This document shows positions 18,489 to 26,716 of a DNA stretch of 64,000 nucleotides, in pieces. Both the position numbers and the translations under genes were made by a program. The notes under the pieces are model-generated. The model saw only the letters and a list, made by a program, of their open reading frames with translations, did not search any database and was not told where the DNA came from. The stretch is from Amycolatopsis roodepoortensis (GTDB lineage: Bacteria; Actinomycetota; Actinomycetes; Mycobacteriales; Pseudonocardiaceae). The stretch is taken from positions 1,770,758 to 1,834,757 of the forward strand of contig NZ_JADBEJ010000004.1 in assembly GCF_014873915.1 (NCBI RefSeq). The letters run 5' to 3'. The stretch's first letter is position 1, and each line of letters begins with the position of its first letter.

Positions 18489-18839
18489 TCATTCCGCGAT
18501 CGGCGGCCGCGCGGGCAGCGGCGTCTTGAATTCGACCCACCGACTGTCCACAATGGCCTCCACGCTGTGCGGAACACCGCGAGGGTGGACGATCGTGCCG
18601 CCGGCTTCGAGGGTCACTTCCCGGCCGTCGATCGTGCCGCGCAGCGAACCCGAAACCAGGTACACGATGCTGTCGTGATCGTGGCTGTGCACGGGAGAAG
18701 CGACACCCGCCGGATAGCAGATCTCATACGCCAGGCCGCCTTCCGCAGTCGCGAGCGTCCGGAACCGGCCCTGTCCGCCGATCAGCGGCAGACCCTCCAC
18801 TGTAGACAGTGAAACCCAGGACTTCGGGGTCGAGGTCAT
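18489..18839 (-). CDS. Cupin-domain protein
   Basis: The product has 116 residues. It is a single cupin barrel with the metal motif PVHSHDHDSIVYLVSGSLRG (G-x-H-x-H-like) and the second motif GTIVHPRGVPHSVEAI. Small cupins of this kind store or sense a metal or act as isomerases; the activity here is unknown. The ATGA overlap with the upstream MHS transporter gene (18836-18839) shows co-transcription. With the divergent DUF2848 gene it makes a small catabolic module. Confidence 0.85.
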   Translation of the reverse strand: MTSTPKSWVSLSTVEGLPLIGGQGRFRTLATAEGGLAYEICYPAGVASPVHSHDHDSIVYLVSGSLRGTIDGREVTLEAGGTIVHPRGVPHSVEAIVDSRWVEFKTPLPARPPIAE

Positions 18840-20140
18840 CGCACGGGCTCCATGGCAGCCGCCTCCTCGCGGTCCGGGTCACGGGCGAGCACGACACCGA
18901 TGATGGTCACGACGGCGGTGGCGAGCAAGTAGACCCCGATCGCGACCCAGGTGTCGAAACCGGCCAGCAGCGCGGTGAACAGCAGCGGCGCGGGCGCCCC
19001 GCCGATCACGCCGGCGAGGGTGTACGCCAGCGAGCTGCCGGTGTAGCGCAGGCGCGGCGAGAACTGCTCGGTGACGAGCGCGGCCTGCGGCCCGTAGAGC
19101 GCCGCGTGGATGACGAGCGCGAGCACGATGCCGATCGCCAGCATGGCGAACGAACCACCGCTGACCATCGGGAAGAACACGAACGGCCAGATCCCGGCGG
19201 CGATGGTCGCGACCAGGTACATCTTGCGCCGGGAGACCCGGTCCGAGAGCGCGCCGAACAGCGGCATCAGGATCAGCTGGAACGCCGAACCGATCATCAC
19301 CGCGGCCAGCCCGGCGCCGCGCGAGAGGTCGGTGTGCGTGGTGACGTAGGTGAGGACGAAGACGGTGAACAGCGCGTACAGCACGTCCGGGCAGACGCGG
19401 ATCAGCACGGCCGCGATCAGCGCGCGGCGTTCGGTGCGGAAGACCTCGGAGATCGGTGCCGACGGACGTTCGCCGCGCTCCTGGATCTGCTTGAAGACCG
19501 GGGTCTCCTCCAGCTTGAGCCGGATCCACAGGCCGAACCCGACCAGCGCGCCGGAAAGCAGGAACGCGATCCGCCAGCCCCAGCTGTTGAACTGGTCCTC
19601 GGTGAGCAGCCCGGCCAGCACGGCGAGGACACCGTTGGCGAGCAGGTTGCCCGCGGGCGGGCCGATCTGCGCGGCGGACGCCCAGAAACCGCGTTTGTTC
19701 GGATCGCCGAACTCACTCGAGAGCAGGACGGCGCCACCCCATTCGCCGCCGATGCCGACACCCTGCGCGAACCGCAGCGCCACGAGCAGCACCGCCGCGA
19801 AGCCGCCGATGGTCTCGTACGTGGGCAGGACACCGATGAGGAACGTCGCCACCCCGGTGAGCACGAGCGTCATGACCAGGATGCGCTTGCGGCCGAGCAC
19901 GTCGCCGAGGCGGCCGAACAGGAACCCGCCGAGCGGCCGGGCGAGGTAGCCGACGGCGTAGGTGGAGAACGCCGCCATCGTGCTCGCGAGCTGGTCTTCC
20001 GACGGGAAGAAGAGATTCCCGAAGATCGTCGCGGCCGCCACCGAGTAGGCCGCGAAGTCGTACCACTCGAGCGCCGTGCCCGAGAGGCTGGCCGCGAAGG
20101 CCTTGTGCAACGAACGCCGGTCACCGGCTGGTGAGGTCAT
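18836..20140 (-). CDS. MHS-family MFS transporter
   Basis: The start ATG 20140 (MTSPAGDRRSLHKAFAASLS) gives 434 residues; a GTG two codons upstream is possible. Family signatures include SLSGTALEWYDFAAYSVAAA, YLARPLGGFLFGRLGDVLGR, RFAQGVGIGGEWGGAVLLSS and SWGWRIAFLLSGAL. It is paralogous to the MHS carrier at 11.6-12.9 kb but clearly diverged. It is divergent from the DUF2848 gene across a region holding a perfect CTTGTATACAAG palindrome. The substrate is probably a small organic acid processed by the DUF2848 protein (inference). Confidence 0.88.
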   Translation of the reverse strand: MTSPAGDRRSLHKAFAASLSGTALEWYDFAAYSVAAATIFGNLFFPSEDQLASTMAAFSTYAVGYLARPLGGFLFGRLGDVLGRKRILVMTLVLTGVATFLIGVLPTYETIGGFAAVLLVALRFAQGVGIGGEWGGAVLLSSEFGDPNKRGFWASAAQIGPPAGNLLANGVLAVLAGLLTEDQFNSWGWRIAFLLSGALVGFGLWIRLKLEETPVFKQIQERGERPSAPISEVFRTERRALIAAVLIRVCPDVLYALFTVFVLTYVTTHTDLSRGAGLAAVMIGSAFQLILMPLFGALSDRVSRRKMYLVATIAAGIWPFVFFPMVSGGSFAMLAIGIVLALVIHAALYGPQAALVTEQFSPRLRYTGSSLAYTLAGVIGGAPAPLLFTALLAGFDTWVAIGVYLLATAVVTIIGVVLARDPDREEAAAMEPVR

Positions 20141-20203
20141 GTCCACATCCGTCCGTAGGAGATCCGCAACCCCGCCGGGAGGGGTTGAATTGCGGATATA
20201 CTC

Positions 20204-20215
20204 CTTGTATACAAG
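20204..20215 (+). promoter_or_regulatory. Perfect 12-bp palindrome, GntR-like operator
   Basis: CTTGTATACAAG lies in the divergent region, 33 bp before the DUF2848 start and 64 bp before the MHS start. TTGTATACAA-type dyads are typical of GntR/FadR-family regulators. None is encoded next to it in this window. Confidence 0.6.
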
Positions 20216-20247
20216 CTGTATGCGCAACCCCCAATCTCGGAGGACAG

Positions 20248-20928
20248 ATGCCTGAGCTGCGTTTCACCCTTCCCGACGGCCAGGAGCGGCGGACCGAGGT
20301 CCACACGCTGCTGAACGCCGGATACGCCGGTCGCAGCCAGGAGGACGTCGCCGCCCACGTGGCCGAGCTGGCCGAACTCGGCGTCCCCGCGCCTTCGGTG
20401 ATCCCGGCGCTGTACCCCGTCGCGCCGTACCTGGCGAGCCAGACCGCCGAGGTCCCGGTGCAGCACGAGCGGACCTCCGGCGAGGCCGAATGGGCCATCG
20501 TCATCACCGGTCCCGCGCCCGAGGACGTCCTCCTGACCGCCGCCTGCGACCACACCGACCGCGCGCTCGAAGCGCACGGCGTCGCGTGGAGCAAGAACGC
20601 GGGCCCCGATGTCCTCGCCACCAAGGCGTGGCGGCTCGTGGACGTCCAGGACCGGCTCGACGATCTCACGCTGTCCGCCTGGGCCGGGGAAACCCTGATC
20701 CAGCAAGGGAAACTCGCGGAACTGCTGCCGCCGTCGTACTGGCTGGACGTGCTGCGCGAGCGCGGCCTCCACGCGCCGGGCACCGTGCTGATCTCCGGGA
20801 CCATCCCGATGGTGCACGGCGTCGACCAGTTCGCCGGCTCGTGGCGCGTGGAACTGGGCGACCCGGCGACCGGCGAGACGATCGAACTCGCCTACACGGT
20901 GCGGCGGCTGCCCGAACCGATCGGCTGA
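20248..20928 (+). CDS. DUF2848-family protein
   Basis: The product has 226 residues and starts at ATG 20248 with GGAGGA 5 nt upstream. It matches the DUF2848 family as I recall it (PELRFTLPDGQERR; LINAGYAGR-like segment; IPALYPVAPYL; IMISGT-like VLISGTIPMVHG). Members lie next to organic-acid transporters and are thought to be FAH-like or AraD-like enzymes, but the reaction is not established. Here it is divergent from an MHS transporter/cupin operon, and a GntR-type palindrome lies between. The 3' end overlaps the convergent Thg1-like gene by 37 bp. Confidence 0.75.
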   Translation: MPELRFTLPDGQERRTEVHTLLNAGYAGRSQEDVAAHVAELAELGVPAPSVIPALYPVAPYLASQTAEVPVQHERTSGEAEWAIVITGPAPEDVLLTAACDHTDRALEAHGVAWSKNAGPDVLATKAWRLVDVQDRLDDLTLSAWAGETLIQQGKLAELLPPSYWLDVLRERGLHAPGTVLISGTIPMVHGVDQFAGSWRVELGDPATGETIELAYTVRRLPEPIG

Positions 20929-21668
20929 AGCAGCTCGCCGAGGAACGCCCGGTACTCGCCCTTCATGGGCAACTCACGATCGACGCGAACACGTCGGCGG
21001 GTCGCGGAAACCTCGATCCGCCGCACCGGGTCGAAGCCGGTGCGCTCGTAGGACTCCCAGTACAGCCCGACGCCGCGCCGTTGCCAGGCGGGGACTTCGG
21101 CGAAGTTGACGCCGTGCGCGAAGAGCAGCTCGTTCTTCTCGGAGACACCAGTGCCTTCGAGAGCCGCCCCGGCCTCGCTTGCCGATTTCCCCGCCTTGCG
21201 CAGGATCCAGTAGCACCAGCCGTTGAGCGCGCAGCGGGCCGCGTCCGCCTGCCGCCAGGAGAAGTAGTCGACGACGTCGTCCAGCGTCGTGCCGAGCCAA
21301 ACCCGGCCGTCGAAGTGCGCGGGCACCCCGGCCGCGTGGGTGAACGCGGCCGAGGCGACCCCGGCGGAGATCGACACGAGCTTCTCGACACCCCGGCCGA
21401 ACAGCTCGGCGGAGGGTGGGAGCACGAGCGAAATCTCGTCGCTTTCCGTGTACACGTAAGGCGAAGCGAACTCCGCCAGCAACGCGCTCGCCGTCTCGGC
21501 CATACAGTCCGCGAACCGGGGATCGAACGGCTTCTCGAACCGCGCTTCGGTGAACTTCGAGAAACCCCGGCCGTCGACGCGGAGCACCGTCCAGGCACCC
21601 GGTGGGACGGTCAGGCCGTGGAACCACTCGCGTTCCCGTTGCCGCGCCTCGAAATCACTCGCGTCCAT
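20892..21668 (-). CDS. tRNA(His) guanylyltransferase Thg1-like protein (3'-5' polymerase family)
   Basis: The product has 258 residues, full length. Thg1 and Thg1-like proteins add nucleotides in the 3'-to-5' direction to tRNA 5' ends. Visible family motifs are the metal-binding VLRVDGRGFSKFT near residue 28, the second catalytic segment YTESDEISLVLPP near residue 73, and FDGRVW around residue 120. DAARCALNGWCYWILRKAG matches the conserved helix. Bacterial members mostly repair 5'-truncated tRNAs. It lies 4 bp downstream of a P-loop kinase resembling polynucleotide kinases, which supports an RNA-end-repair role. Confidence 0.85.
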   Translation of the reverse strand: MDASDFEARQREREWFHGLTVPPGAWTVLRVDGRGFSKFTEARFEKPFDPRFADCMAETASALLAEFASPYVYTESDEISLVLPPSAELFGRGVEKLVSISAGVASAAFTHAAGVPAHFDGRVWLGTTLDDVVDYFSWRQADAARCALNGWCYWILRKAGKSASEAGAALEGTGVSEKNELLFAHGVNFAEVPAWQRRGVGLYWESYERTGFDPVRRIEVSATRRRVRVDRELPMKGEYRAFLGELLQPIGSGSRRTV

Positions 21669-21672
21669 GTCC

Positions 21673-22125
21673 TCACCCCCGCTTCACGGCGAAACCGCCT
21701 TCACCGTCGAAACCGACGGTGTACAGCTCGTCGAAACCGTCTTCGGCGCTCGGGCGCCGCAGCCGCTTGAGAGTCGCATACAGACCGACGTCGGGCACCC
21801 GGGTTTTCCCATTCCGGCGCGCGTTGCGTTCATGGGAGCCTTCGATATCCGGCGGGAACCAGTACCCGACGACGCGCGCGCCGTACCGTCTGGCGACCTC
21901 GATCAGCGGCGCCCATTCCTCCGGCGACGGGTTGGTGTTGTCCACGACCACCGAACGACCTTCTTCGAGCGCCTCGGCCAGCATCCGCAACTGCCGGGCC
22001 TGCGGCCGCCGGGCGTTGGGGAAGGTGTCCTTGCTGACATGGACGTGCGTTCCCGCGAACTCCCGGCGGAAGAACGTCGTCTTCCCGGCTGCCTGGAGCC
22101 CGATCAGGATCACCACCTCGGCCAC
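21673..22125 (-). CDS. P-loop kinase resembling polynucleotide 5'-kinase
   Basis: The product has 150 residues and starts at GTG 22125. Walker A is GLQAAGKTTFFRREF. The segment THVHVSKDTFPNARRP matches the substrate-side region of PNK-type kinases (S-K-D), and SVVVDNTNPSPEEWAPL is the DNTN strand typical of polynucleotide or gluconate-like kinases. RRNGKTRVPDVGLYATLKRL contains the lid arginines. The gene is upstream of and coupled to the Thg1-like gene (4 bp). A 5'-end kinase supplying a phosphorylated RNA end to a 3'-5' polymerase would be a coherent repair pair (inference). Confidence 0.75.
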   Translation of the reverse strand: MAEVVILIGLQAAGKTTFFRREFAGTHVHVSKDTFPNARRPQARQLRMLAEALEEGRSVVVDNTNPSPEEWAPLIEVARRYGARVVGYWFPPDIEGSHERNARRNGKTRVPDVGLYATLKRLRRPSAEDGFDELYTVGFDGEGGFAVKRG

Positions 22126-22146
22126 CGGAACAACGTAGCCGATGGG

Positions 22147-22165
22147 TTAGGTAAGGCAATAGTCA
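22147..22165 (+). promoter_or_regulatory. Iron-box-like site (DtxR/IdeR type) before the VIT gene
   Basis: TTAGGTAAGGCAATAGTCA matches the left half of the TTAGGTTAGGCTAACCTAA consensus closely and the right half weakly. It lies 72 bp before the transporter start, and AAGGTTTGCCT follows nearby. Metal control of a VIT-family exporter fits this, but the right half-site is poor. Confidence 0.45.
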
Positions 22166-22236
22166 ATAAGGTTTGCCTCTATTCACCGAAACGGTCTTCG
22201 CTCGCCGGGTACCGTTCTTTGTGTTTCACTGAAAAG

Positions 22237-22956
22237 GTGACCGATACGGTATCGACTTCACATCCGCACGAACCGCACGCGGACCTCGGCGGCAAGCTGA
22301 ACTGGTTGCGCGCCGGGGTTCTCGGCGCGAACGACGGGATCGTCTCGGTGGCGGGCATCGTGGTCGGCGTCGCGGGCGCGACCACCGACTCCACCACGAT
22401 CGCCACCGCGGGAATCGCCGGGCTCGTCGCGGGCGCGCTTTCCATGGCGGGCGGGGAATACGTCTCCGTGAGCACCCAGCGCGACACCGAACGCGCACAG
22501 TTGCGGCTGGAAAAGCGTGAACTGAAAGAGATGCCCGAGGCCGAAGAACGGGAACTAGCGGATATCTACGAGGAGAAGGGCCTTTCCCCCGAACTCGCCG
22601 CGGAGGTCGCCCGCGAACTGACCGAAAAGGACGCGCTGCAGGCGCACGCCGAGGCCGAACTCGGCATCGATCCGGACAATCTGACCAGCCCGTGGCAGGC
22701 GGCTTGGGCGTCGCTGGTGGCGTTCACCGTGGGCGCGCTGCTGCCGTTGCTGTCGATCTCGTGGACGCCGACCTCGGCGCGGGTCTGGGCCTGCGCGTCG
22801 GCGGTGGTGGTCGGGCTGGCGCTGACCGGGCTCATCAGCGCGAAACTGGGCGACGCGCGCGTCGGACGGGCGATCGCGCGGAATGTCGGCGTCGGCGCGC
22901 TGACGATGCTGGTGACCTACTACGTCGGCGTGCTGTTCGGGACGACCGTCGGCTGA
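22237..22956 (+). CDS. VIT1/CCC1-family iron/manganese transporter
   Basis: The start is GTG 22237 after AAAAGG, giving 239 residues. TM1 carries GVLGANDGIVSVAGIVVGVA and TM2 AGALSMAGGEYVSVSTQRDT, the signature metal-binding helices of the family. The cytosolic helical domain (ELKEMPEAEERELADIYEEK) includes the Glu-rich metal-sensing part. Three more TM helices follow. Family members export or sequester Fe2+ or Mn2+. An iron-box-like site upstream suggests metal control. It is followed by the 21-bp mirror-repeat array. Confidence 0.9.
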   Translation: MTDTVSTSHPHEPHADLGGKLNWLRAGVLGANDGIVSVAGIVVGVAGATTDSTTIATAGIAGLVAGALSMAGGEYVSVSTQRDTERAQLRLEKRELKEMPEAEERELADIYEEKGLSPELAAEVARELTEKDALQAHAEAELGIDPDNLTSPWQAAWASLVAFTVGALLPLLSISWTPTSARVWACASAVVVGLALTGLISAKLGDARVGRAIARNVGVGALTMLVTYYVGVLFGTTVG

Positions 22957-22961
22957 CGGCG

Positions 22962-23190
22962 ATCTCGCGTGATCAGACGGACGACACGCTTGATTGAGCG
23001 GCGAACTCGCGTGATCAGAAGCGCAACTCGCGTGATCAGAGACGCAACTCGCGTGATCAGAGGCGCCACACCGAGTTCGCCGCCCAATCACGCGAGTTCG
23101 CCCTTCAAACACGCGAGTTACGCCTTCCATCACGCGAGTTACGCCTTCAATCACGCGAGTTACGCCTTCCATCACGTGAGTGCCGGGTAG
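22962..23190. repeat. Mirror array: five 21-bp units, a 19-bp centre, five inverted 21-bp units
   Basis: Left units start at 22962, 22983, 23004, 23025 and 23046, with consensus AACTCGCGTGATCAGARRCGC. Right units start at 23086, 23107, 23128, 23149 and 23170, with consensus MATCACGCGAGTTACGCCTTC, the reverse complement around AACTCGCGTGAT. The centre is 23067-23085. Spacing is exactly 21 bp throughout. Since 21 is a multiple of three, both strands stay open (7-residue repeats such as TRVIRSA and HASYAFH). No start signal or compositional support makes these convincing genes. The array could fold into a large cruciform. Confidence 0.9.
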
Positions 23191-23191
23191 C

Positions 23192-23234
23192 GAAAGGGCC
23201 CTTCACCGCTTTCTATGCGGTGAAGGGCCCTTTC
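23192..23234 (-). terminator. Perfect 18-bp-stem hairpin
   Basis: GAAAGGGCCCTTCACCGC (23192-23209) pairs exactly with 23217-23234; the loop is TTTCTAT. It lies between the mirror array and the end of the convergent peptide-transporter gene. It contains the GAAGGGCCCTTTC-type core seen in other hairpins of this window. Confidence 0.7.
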
Positions 23235-23275
23235 AGCACGTTCGAGGATCGCTCGTCAGTGCGGCATGAAGCGCG

Positions 23276-24736
23276 TCAGTGAACGCCCTTCATCAGCTTG
23301 CGGATCATCGGCGTCGCCACCAGGAGCGCCACACCGACCACGATGGCCACCCCGCCCACGATGCTGAAGTACGGCGCTTCGTCCTCCACCGTGTAGAACT
23401 CGGCGAGCTTTCCGGACATCGCCGTACCGAGCGAAATGGACAGGAAGTTCAGCGCCACCATCTGCGTCCGGAACGCTTCCGGCGCGAGTTTGGTCGACAG
23501 CGAGAGGCCGACCGGCGAAAGCATCAGTTCCGCCATGGTGAACACGAACAGGATGCCGGCCAGCGCGAGCAGCGGGCTCGCGTTCTTGCCGCTGCCGACC
23601 ATCGGGAGGAACAGCAGGAACGCCACGCCCATGGTGACCGTGCCGAGCACGAACTTGATCGGCGAGGACGGCTGCCGCGGGCCGAGTTTCGTCCAGATCG
23701 CCGCGATCACCGGCGCGAACAGGATGATGAACACCGGATTGATCGAGTTGACCCACGCCACCGGCATCTCCCAGCCGAAGATCGTCCGGTTCAGCCGTTC
23801 GTCGGTGTAGGCCGCGACCACGGTGAACTGCTGCTGGTACAGCGAGAAGAACGCGGCGCTCGCGATGAACATCGGGATGAACGAGTAGACCCGGCTGCGT
23901 TCCTCGGAGGTGATCTTCTTGCTGCTGATGATCACCACGAAGTAGATCACCGAGATGATCGCGACGGCCCAGACGACGACGTCGACCAGGTTGGCCGGGT
24001 TGATCACGCCGAAGACCACGAGCAGCACGATCGCGGCGACACCCACCGCGGTGCCACCGAAGACCAGCGGGCGCTGCGACGCGGGCAGCGGGTTGGGGAC
24101 CTCGCTCGCCTTCTCGCCGAGGTTCTTGCGGCCGATCGTGTACTGGATCAGGCCGAGCGCCATCCCGAACGCGGCGAGGCCGAAGCCGACGTGGAAACCG
24201 ATCTCGCTCTGCGCGAGCCCGGTCAGGAGCGGGCCGACGAAGCCACCGACGTTCACGCCCATGTAGAAGATCGTGAAACCGCCGTCACGCCGCTCGTCGC
24301 CAGGCGCGTACAACGTCCCGACGATGGCGGTGGCGTTGGACTTCAGCCCGCCGCTGCCGACGGCCACGCAGACGAGGCCGACACCGATGCCCGCGAGACC
24401 GGGCAGCACGGCGAGGCTGATGTGGCCGATCATGATCAGGATCGCGCTGTAGAACAGCGTGCGTTCCGAACCGAGCACCCGGTCCGCGACCCAGGCGCCG
24501 ATCACCGCCGACAGGTACACCATGCCGCCGTACGCGCCGACGATGCCGAGCGCGGAGGCCTTCGGCAGCGCCAGGCCGCCCTGGCTGACTTCGTAGTAGA
24601 GGTAGATCGGGAGGATGCCGAGCATCCCGTAATACGAGAAACGCTCCCACATCTCGACGCCGAAGAGGTTCGCGAGCCCTCGTGGGTGCCCGAAAAACCT
24701 CGTGTCTCGCTGGACCTCGGTAGAGGTACTCACCAT
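23276..24736 (-). CDS. POT/PTR-family proton-coupled oligopeptide transporter
   Basis: The start ATG 24736, after AAAGGA, gives 486 residues. Family signatures are clear: EMWERFSYYGMLGILPIYLY in TM1, GAYGGMVYLSAVIGAWVADR in TM2-3 and FTIFYMGVNVGGFVGPLLTG in TM5. The conserved ExxERF H+/peptide-coupling motif is present as E-M-W-E-R-F. Twelve or more TM segments are expected. It imports di- and tripeptides with protons. It is transcribed alone, divergent from nhaA. Confidence 0.93.
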   Translation of the reverse strand: MVSTSTEVQRDTRFFGHPRGLANLFGVEMWERFSYYGMLGILPIYLYYEVSQGGLALPKASALGIVGAYGGMVYLSAVIGAWVADRVLGSERTLFYSAILIMIGHISLAVLPGLAGIGVGLVCVAVGSGGLKSNATAIVGTLYAPGDERRDGGFTIFYMGVNVGGFVGPLLTGLAQSEIGFHVGFGLAAFGMALGLIQYTIGRKNLGEKASEVPNPLPASQRPLVFGGTAVGVAAIVLLVVFGVINPANLVDVVVWAVAIISVIYFVVIISSKKITSEERSRVYSFIPMFIASAAFFSLYQQQFTVVAAYTDERLNRTIFGWEMPVAWVNSINPVFIILFAPVIAAIWTKLGPRQPSSPIKFVLGTVTMGVAFLLFLPMVGSGKNASPLLALAGILFVFTMAELMLSPVGLSLSTKLAPEAFRTQMVALNFLSISLGTAMSGKLAEFYTVEDEAPYFSIVGGVAIVVGVALLVATPMIRKLMKGVH

Positions 24737-24943
24737 GCCGTCCTTTGTGAAGACATCGTTGTCGGTTTCCGGTTGACATGCTAGAAGCCCAGCATGTGGA
24801 CGGGACACCGACGTCCGCATGATCTTGTGGTCGCCGTCATGAACGCGAGATTTCCGCAGCTCCAGGCGTTAAAATCGCGTCAAGGTGCGCCGGGAAGTCT
24901 GGTCGGCAACAGTATTCGTCGTTGCCGAAACCCGGAGGATGCC

Positions 24944-26146
24944 GTGAGCACCGGCCCCACCCGTCCCGCGAAAGCCGTCGCGGAATTCGCCCGCTACCTC
25001 CGCACGGAGACGACCGGCGGGATGATCCTGCTCGGCGCCACCGCGATCGCCCTCATCTGGGCCAATTCGCCCATCGACGACATTTACCGCGCGATCCGCG
25101 ATTTCCGGCTCGGTCCCGAATTCCTCCACCTGAATCTGACCATCGGCGACTGGGCGAAAGACGGCCTGCTCGCGCTGTTCTTTTTCGTCGCAGGGCTCGA
25201 ACTCAAACGCGAACTCGTGGTCGGCGAGCTTTCGCGGTTCAAGCAGGCGATCCTGCCGGTGGTCGCCGCGGTCGGCGGCATGATCGTCCCGGCGCTGGTC
25301 GCGCTCGCGGTCGGCTGGGGAACGCCGGGCATCGAACGCGCGTGGGCCATCCCGGTCGCCACGGACATCGCGTTCGCCTTGGGTGTGCTCGCCCTGACCG
25401 CGTCGAACCTGCCGAGCAGCGCCCGCGTCTTCCTGCTCTCGCTCGCGGTGGTCGACGACCTCGGCGCGATCCTCCTCATCGCGATCCTGTTCACCGCGAA
25501 GTTCGACCTCGTCGCCGCGGGCGTCGCCGTCGTCGCCCTCGCGCTGTACGCCTATCTCCAGCACCGCCGCGTCCGCAGCGCCTGGATCTACGTGCCGCTG
25601 GCCTTGGTCACCTGGATCGCGGTGCACTCGGCCGGCATCCACGCCACCATCGCCGGCGTCGCGCTCGGTCTGCTCACCCGCGTCCGCGCCGACGATGGCG
25701 AGGAGCACGCGCCCGCCATCCGGCTCGAACACCGGTTGCAGCCGTGGTCGGCCGCGGTCGCGGTGCCGTTGTTCGCGCTGTTCGCCGCCGGGATCAAGGT
25801 GGACGGCGAATCGCTCAGCGCGGTGTTCACCACCGCGTTGCCGCTGGCCGTGCTGATCGGGCTGGTCGGCGGGAAACTGCTCGGGATCTTCGGCGCCAGC
25901 CTGCTGGCGGTGAAGTTCAAGCTCGCGGAGAAACCCAGGGGTATGGGCTGGCGGGACATCGGCGCGTTGTCGATGCTCGGCGGCGTCGGGTTCACCGTGA
26001 GCCTGCTGATCGCCGACCTCGCGCTCGACGGGGAGGCCGTCGAGCTGGCGAAGGCGGCGGTGCTGATCGCCTCGGCCATCGCCTCGCTTTCGGCCGCCGC
26101 GATGCTGCTGCACCGCAGCCGCGTGCACGCGCGCGAAGACGATTGA
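24944..26146 (+). CDS. nhaA: Na+/H+ antiporter NhaA
   Basis: The start GTG 24944, with GGAGG 6 nt upstream, gives 400 residues, the normal length. It contains GMILLGATAIALIWANSP in TM1, LALFFFVAGLELKRELVVGE, and the ion-binding region AIPVATDIAFALGVLALT with the TDIA aspartate. SLAVVDDLGAILLIAIL carries the paired catalytic Asp residues. It exchanges Na+ or Li+ for protons at alkaline pH. It precedes the conserved block of envelope and stress genes. Confidence 0.95.
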   Translation: MSTGPTRPAKAVAEFARYLRTETTGGMILLGATAIALIWANSPIDDIYRAIRDFRLGPEFLHLNLTIGDWAKDGLLALFFFVAGLELKRELVVGELSRFKQAILPVVAAVGGMIVPALVALAVGWGTPGIERAWAIPVATDIAFALGVLALTASNLPSSARVFLLSLAVVDDLGAILLIAILFTAKFDLVAAGVAVVALALYAYLQHRRVRSAWIYVPLALVTWIAVHSAGIHATIAGVALGLLTRVRADDGEEHAPAIRLEHRLQPWSAAVAVPLFALFAAGIKVDGESLSAVFTTALPLAVLIGLVGGKLLGIFGASLLAVKFKLAEKPRGMGWRDIGALSMLGGVGFTVSLLIADLALDGEAVELAKAAVLIASAIASLSAAAMLLHRSRVHAREDD

Positions 26147-26197
26147 TGAGGCGACACTCGCCGGTCCGTCGCGCCCGTGATCGGGGCACGTGGCACG

Positions 26198-26701
26198 ATG
26201 ACCGGTGTGAGCAGCCCCAAGCACGAACGTACCGGCCCCGACGGCGTGGGGGCCGTGCCCTACCTCCCCCTGTCGAGCGATGACGACGTGGTAGCGAGCG
26301 AGCAGTCCCTCGGGAAACTCGTCGGCGATGCCACACAACACGTCTCGACGCTGATCCGCGCCGAGGTCGAGCTGGCCAAATCCGAGGTCGTCGCGGAGGC
26401 GAAGAAGGGCCTCAAGGGCGCCATCTTCTTCCTGGTCGCGCTGGTCATCGGCCTGTACAGCTCGTTCTTCTTCTTTTTCTTCCTCGGCGAGCTGCTGTCC
26501 GAGTGGCTGATGCGCTGGGCGGCGTTCGCGATCGTGTTCGGGCTGATGCTCGTCGCGACGGCGGCCGCGGGCTTCCTCGGCTACCGCAAGGTGAAGAAGA
26601 TCAAGGCGCCGGAGCGCACGATCAACAGCTTCAAGGACACCGCCGCCGCGTTCAAGCCGCGTCACAGCGCCGAAGACGACGCGGTCGCGGTCCGCGACTG
26701 A
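26198..26701 (+). CDS. Phage-holin-family (holin 3_6-like) membrane protein, Rv3669-type
   Basis: The start ATG 26198 gives 167 residues; GTG 26207 is also possible. A cytosolic N-terminal part with the family helix SLGKLVGDATQHVSTLIRAE-VELAKSE is followed by two TM segments (AIFFLVALVIGLYSSFFFFF; FAIVFGLMLVATAAAGFLGY) and a basic tail. This family is chromosomal in most actinobacteria and is not a sign of a phage. In mycobacteria the equivalent gene precedes ephE, as here. Its function is unknown. Confidence 0.8.
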   Translation: MTGVSSPKHERTGPDGVGAVPYLPLSSDDDVVASEQSLGKLVGDATQHVSTLIRAEVELAKSEVVAEAKKGLKGAIFFLVALVIGLYSSFFFFFFLGELLSEWLMRWAAFAIVFGLMLVATAAAGFLGYRKVKKIKAPERTINSFKDTAAAFKPRHSAEDDAVAVRD

Positions 26702-26716
26702 GAAGTCTTCGAGTCG

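Noticed and set aside
22962..23190. CRISPR array
   Set aside because: There are no unique spacers. Units are contiguous 21-bp repeats, half of them inverted, and no cas genes are in the window.
22969..23190. Small repeat protein encoded by the 21-bp array
   Set aside because: Both strands are open only because the repeat length is a multiple of three; there is no start signal, and the mirror symmetry is at DNA level.
26198..26701. Phage remnant suggested by the holin-family protein
   Set aside because: This holin-like family is a normal chromosomal neighbour of ephE/marP in actinobacteria, and no other phage gene is near.
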